Positions 62,301 to 64,000 of a stretch of DNA of 64,000 bases are shown piece after piece. The notes under the pieces were generated by a model. The model was not told where the DNA came from and did no database searches. It saw only the letters and a program-made list of their open reading frames with translations. Source of the stretch: Branchiostoma floridae (Eukaryota; Chordata; Leptocardii; Amphioxiformes; Branchiostomatidae); the NCBI RefSeq assembly GCF_000003815.2, contig NC_049979.1, forward strand, positions 10,167,505-10,231,504. The letters run 5' to 3'. The stretch's first letter is position 1. The number at the start of each line of letters is the position of its first letter. Position numbers and translations under genes: made by a program.

Positions 62301-63452
62301 TAAAGAGAGTGTACATGTATATAGAATTGATGGATCTTGTTTACAATGTACATGTGCTCATTCAATCCTCAAAGCTTAAATCTTCTCTCTCAGTCAGGGC
62401 TCAAAAATACATTTTTTTTCATACATGCAACAGGGCAGGTAGCTGTAAAAGCTGCCAGTATCAGATAAGTAACTTTTGCATGCACCATTGAAAGAATAAG
62501 TTAATTTGCTTTTCAGTTCATAAAAACAATATTTTGAAAAAGTTTCTAGTGGTACCATAATGAATTCTGTTATATCCATATACTGCTGGTCAGTGCTGGA
62601 CAGTATCTTTTGTATCCTGACTAAGGGTCATGCAGGGCAGATATTTGTGTCAAAAATAACCCACATGGAGCAAATTCGATAGCATGCTGAATAAGGTACA
62701 AAAGATTACAAAAACAGTCCCATGAAGTAAAAATGAAAAATTGCAGCTTTGGGAGGAATATATCTTCTGAAAGCTGTGTGCTTAGATTAACAAACTTGAA
62801 CAAAACAATATCATATATTGTATAAACTAAGGATGTGTGACAACAGAGGCGATAGATTGGGAGACAGAACACAAGAGACACAATGTAACTGGAGACTATA
62901 CAGTTATGCACATCCATTTAAAGGTGACTTGAACTACAGGCAGTGCCTATTACTTGCCATCCCTCACTGTACCCACCATTGGGAGTGTTTCTATTTCTCT
63001 TGGTCTCCTTGATCTTGCGTTGTCTCTTCCTTGCGTCTGCTGTGTACTTTTTCCTCTCGTATTGCTTCGCCCTGCTGCGCAGGGTCATCTCAGGCTCAAT
63101 ACTAGCCTGAACAACAGGAGGTATAGATGCTCTTAACATACTCTTACTAGTATTTCACATAACAAAATCACATACTGGCAACCAGGATCATACACTGTAA
63201 CTTTATTGTTGTGGCTATGCTGTACAATCATAATAAAATCTTCAGTCATTCTGTGACTTTATCTTCATTAAATTGTCATGCAATAAAAAATTGTATTGCG
63301 CTGAAAAAAATCCCAGGGTCAACAATACCTTTATTCAGACTATGACTATGATGCAAAGACCGCAATAGCTACACATGTATAGTGAAAGCAAACTGTTACC
63401 GAGAGCAAACTGATTAAAAGGAACTAAACATACCTGAGCCATTGTCCCTGAT
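47408..63452 (-). CDS. TTLL5: Tubulin polyglutamylase TTLL5, C-terminal part (catalytic exons outside window)
   Basis: Fifteen minus-strand exons from 63106 down to 47408 join in phase to 3060 nt: 1019 residues and a TGA at 47408-47410. TTLL5 adds glutamate chains to tubulin tails and also glutamylates other proteins such as RPGR. The ATP-grasp TTL domain lies beyond the right edge. Blocks that match the human protein in order are [19 protein letters not shown], an acidic [17 protein letters not shown] tract, [151 protein letters not shown] and MVPKPPP. The order and spacing make this call secure. The linkers between blocks are low-complexity Ser/Thr/Gly/Gln-rich. Confidence 0.95.
48087..48175 (-). 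CDS. TTLL5: TTLL5 penultimate exon
   Basis: Acceptor TTACAG, donor TCAG|GTACGT; 89 nt, phase 2 in, phase 1 out. Encodes [20 protein letters not shown] and SAYAS. No human match recalled; supported by splice sites, phase and position. Confidence 0.65.
49286..49606. mobile_element. MITE-like element rich in TTGCAA
   Basis: Left end ATGCAGGGTTCGAAATAC and right end GTATTTTGATCCCTGGTAT form an imperfect inverted pair. The inside repeats CTTGCAATTTGCA-type words several times. It lies in the TTLL5 intron between the exons ending at 52173 and starting at 48175. Confidence 0.45.
49974..50551 (+). mobile_element. Internally deleted mariner-like element
   Basis: Flanked by TA on both sides. Inverted termini CGAGGGGCGTTCAATAAGTA and TACTTATTGAACGCCCCTCG match over about 20 bases and extend imperfectly to about 30. 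Inside is a truncated transposase (see the separate entry). 578 bases is about half a full mariner, so this is a non-autonomous deletion derivative in a TTLL5 intron. Confidence 0.9.
50157..50478 (+). pseudogene. Mariner (Mos1-type) transposase remnant: HTH fused to C-terminal tail
   Basis: From the ATG at 50157, [20 protein letters not shown] and [18 protein letters not shown] form the Mos1-type N-terminal HTH domain. The frame then jumps: the reading frame two bases out encodes [20 protein letters not shown], the usual C-terminal tail. The whole DD(D/E) catalytic core between them is missing, so no active enzyme can be made. Confidence 0.85.
51867..52038. mobile_element. MITE family C, copy 3
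   Basis: Starts GTTACATTTCAAAACTGGGG and ends CTGGGCCCCGGTCTGAAAAT followed by GTGAC. 172 bases, in the same TTLL5 intron as the mariner remnant. Same family as 41778 and 44136. Confidence 0.7.
52173..52348 (-). CDS. TTLL5: TTLL5 exon, MVPKPPP
   Basis: Acceptor ACCCAG, donor CCAG|GTGTGT; phase 0 in, phase 2 out. Encodes [20 protein letters not shown] and [16 protein letters not shown], matching human LLDQSRARHQAIF and LVPKPPPNHEQVLRR. Confidence 0.9.
52591..53087 (-). CDS. TTLL5: TTLL5 exon, [15 protein letters not shown]
   Basis: Acceptor TTGCAG, donor CACAG|GTGGGT; 497 nt. Encodes [20 protein letters not shown] and [15 protein letters not shown] (human [20 protein letters not shown]). Later come [14 protein letters not shown] (human GSYQLQF) and a Gln-rich end. 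Confidence 0.93.
54022..54150 (-). CDS. TTLL5: TTLL5 exon, Arg/Gly/Ser/Pro-rich
   Basis: Acceptor GACAG, donor ACAG|GTATTT; phase 1 at both ends. Encodes [19 protein letters not shown] and [14 protein letters not shown], a disordered basic stretch. Confidence 0.82.
54710..54793 (-). CDS. TTLL5: TTLL5 exon, [12 protein letters not shown]
   Basis: Acceptor TGCAG, donor AAGG|GTAAGA; 84 nt, phase 1 at both ends. Encodes [20 protein letters not shown] and YGRRKG. Confidence 0.78.
55032..55260. mobile_element. MITE family D with ~60-bp inverted termini
   Basis: The left end GCTAGTTCGCCTTTATCCGT, continuing TAACCTATATCCATTG, is repeated inverted at the right end (CAATGGATATAGGTTA and ACGGATAAAGGTGAACTAGC). 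229 bases, no coding, in a TTLL5 intron. Confidence 0.8.
55511..55663 (-). CDS. TTLL5: TTLL5 exon, basic Lys/His-rich
   Basis: Acceptor CCACAG, donor GAAG|GTACAC. Phase 1 at both ends. Encodes [20 protein letters not shown] and ends CRFLIE. No obvious human match; phases fit both neighbours. Could be alternatively spliced. Confidence 0.65.
56281..56429 (-). CDS. TTLL5: TTLL5 exon, [12 protein letters not shown]
   Basis: Acceptor TTCCAG, donor GCTG|GTAGGT. Encodes [14 protein letters not shown] and RPSSASKAG, matching human [21 protein letters not shown]. Confidence 0.9.
56890..57193 (-). CDS. TTLL5: TTLL5 exon, Ser/Gln-rich linker
   Basis: Acceptor TTCCAG, donor AAAG|GTTAGT; 304 nt. Encodes [20 protein letters not shown] and a low-complexity Ser/Thr/Gln region. 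No motif is conserved with human. Supported by phase and by open frame between conserved exons. Confidence 0.82.
57629..57813 (-). CDS. TTLL5: TTLL5 exon, [15 protein letters not shown]
   Basis: Acceptor TTCCAG, donor CAAG|GTACAT. Phase 2 in, phase 1 out. Encodes [20 protein letters not shown], equivalent to human [20 protein letters not shown], then a Pro-rich [11 protein letters not shown]. Confidence 0.94.
58289..58413 (-). CDS. TTLL5: TTLL5 exon, [15 protein letters not shown]
   Basis: Acceptor TTCCAG, donor CAAG|GTCAGA. Phase 0 in, phase 2 out. Encodes [15 protein letters not shown] and [10 protein letters not shown], aligned with human ETEQMAEKKS and ENFQEFIRQA. Confidence 0.9.
58632..58716. 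mobile_element. Short hairpin element (MITE-like)
   Basis: GTTAGACCTTTCAGAT and GCATCCACTAT on the left pair with ATAGTGGATGC and ATCTGAAACCTCTGAGTCTAAC on the right. 85 bases in a TTLL5 intron. Confidence 0.55.
58826..58972 (-). CDS. TTLL5: TTLL5 exon, [12 protein letters not shown]
   Basis: Acceptor TGCAG, donor AGG|GTACGC; 147 nt, phase 0 at both ends. Encodes [20 protein letters not shown] and [18 protein letters not shown], among the best conserved C-terminal blocks. Confidence 0.95.
59352..59382. repeat. (CAT)n microsatellite
   Basis: About ten CAT/ATC trinucleotide units in a TTLL5 intron. Confidence 0.95.
59516..59636 (-). CDS. TTLL5: TTLL5 exon, [15 protein letters not shown]
   Basis: Acceptor CTGTAG, donor ACAA|GTAGTA. 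Phase 2 in, phase 0 out. Encodes [20 protein letters not shown] and DEQMVQ, nearly colinear with human [20 protein letters not shown]. Confidence 0.93.
59762..60500 (-). CDS. TTLL5: TTLL5 large exon, acidic and Ser-rich
   Basis: Acceptor GATAG, donor TTAG|GTAATA; 739 nt. Starts [20 protein letters not shown] with a long Glu/Asp tract. A Ser/Ala/Thr-rich region follows, and it ends [14 protein letters not shown], equivalent to human FNLMQILQDNGNL. The middle is much longer than I recall in vertebrates and is poorly conserved. Confidence 0.88.
60501..62976. other. TTLL5 intron, nothing else supported
   Basis: No conserved exon found between the acidic exon and the basic-helix exon. Short open frames on both strands are unremarkable. 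Confidence 0.5.
62977..63106 (-). CDS. TTLL5: TTLL5 exon with basic AKQYERKKY helix
   Basis: Acceptor TTCAG, donor AATG|GTGGGT. Phase 0 in, phase 1 out. Encodes [20 protein letters not shown] and [13 protein letters not shown], matching the basic segment after the human TTL domain that helps bind microtubules. The weak donor makes the 3' border less sure. Confidence 0.75.
63434..63452 (-). CDS. TTLL5: TTLL5 possible 19-nt micro-exon or upstream exon
   Basis: Flanked by TTTCAG and GTATGT on the minus strand and ends in phase 0, as the next exon needs (codons giving SGTMAQ). Very short, and the frame is also open upstream, so it may be longer, an alternative start, or not an exon. Confidence 0.35.
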
Positions 63453-64000
63453 CTGAAATATAGTAATAATGTATAAGGTACACTCAATAATAGGCACAAA
63501 CAAACAGATCAAAATTTACAAACATGTTATTAAGAAACATCTTAACACAGAATATCACACAACACAGTCACAAAAAAGAAGGCAGGGGTTTTTGTGTTGC
63601 TTATACAAGTAAAATTGAACTGTTCACTCTCAAATCATCTTTTGATTACGTTGGTGATTTTCTTCACAATCACAGGAACACTCTACAACATATGCACCAG
63701 AGTTGGGTATACTGTTAACTTCACCTAAAGGGTTAAAAAGACAGGACAGATTTTCCATGCTGAACATACAATGTAGCTTGTACAAGACTGGGAAGTACAT
63801 TGTACAATTATGGATCTAGCAGAGGAGAAAACTTTGTAGCATTTAGGTTGAATAGGAAAAGTACAAATAATCACCAGGACAAGGTTTGCATGCTTTATTA
63901 CGAGGGAATTCTTCCTCTATAGATATACACAGAGTTAGAGTACTGAATGACAAAGATAACATTTAATCAACACACACCATGGACTAGCCAACCACCACTA
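63453..64000. other. TTLL5 intron at right edge
   Basis: No further TTLL5 exon was recognised. The catalytic TTL domain exons should continue beyond the window. Confidence 0.5.

Overview
The window is animal genomic DNA. It has GT-AG introns, AATAAA signals, SINEs, MITEs, microsatellites and two 100-base assembly gaps (10676-10775 and 14138-14237). The most likely source is an amphioxus (Branchiostoma). I infer this from a single TGF-beta gene of the TGFB1/2/3 type that sits beside both RRP15 and TTLL5, and from the dense mobile-element content. The species cannot be proven from the sequence alone.

Layout. (1) 938-6552 (+): nine joinable exons of a TNP2/Transposase_21-like (EnSpm/CACTA-type) transposase gene, with a SINE and a fold-back element in its introns. 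(2) 8084-12110: a satellite array of about 180-bp monomers built around inverted telomere-like hexamers, interrupted by an N gap and showing a seven-monomer higher-order pattern. (3) 12111-18500: mostly non-coding, with a palindromic MITE and a GCCGTC-type minisatellite. (4) 18668-18823 (+): the last coding exon of RRP15, with a poly(A) signal behind it. (5) 18962-29900: about 11 kb in which I can support no gene. (6) 30271-45214 (+): a complete seven-exon TGF-beta gene encoding a 412-residue precursor. It has a signal peptide, a latency-associated peptide with an RGD, an RRKR furin site and a nine-cysteine mature domain of 113 residues. (7) 47408-63452 (-): fifteen well-supported exons plus one possible 19-nt exon. 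They encode the last ~1,020 residues of TTLL5, the tubulin polyglutamylase. The catalytic TTL domain lies beyond the right edge.

The main result is the gene order. In human, RRP15 lies beside TGFB2 on 1q41 in the same orientation, and TTLL5 lies tail-to-tail with TGFB3 on 14q24.3. Here one TGFB gene has both neighbours in the same relative orientations. This is what a pre-duplication chordate locus should look like if the vertebrate paralogues later kept different flanks.

The three host genes have unrelated biochemical roles: a 60S ribosome biogenesis factor, a secreted growth factor and a microtubule-modifying enzyme. The TGFB and TTLL5 3' ends converge with only about 2.2 kb between stop codons, so their UTRs may overlap. 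At least five MITE-like families with terminal or sub-terminal inverted repeats, plus an internally deleted mariner copy, are scattered through the introns and intergenic DNA.
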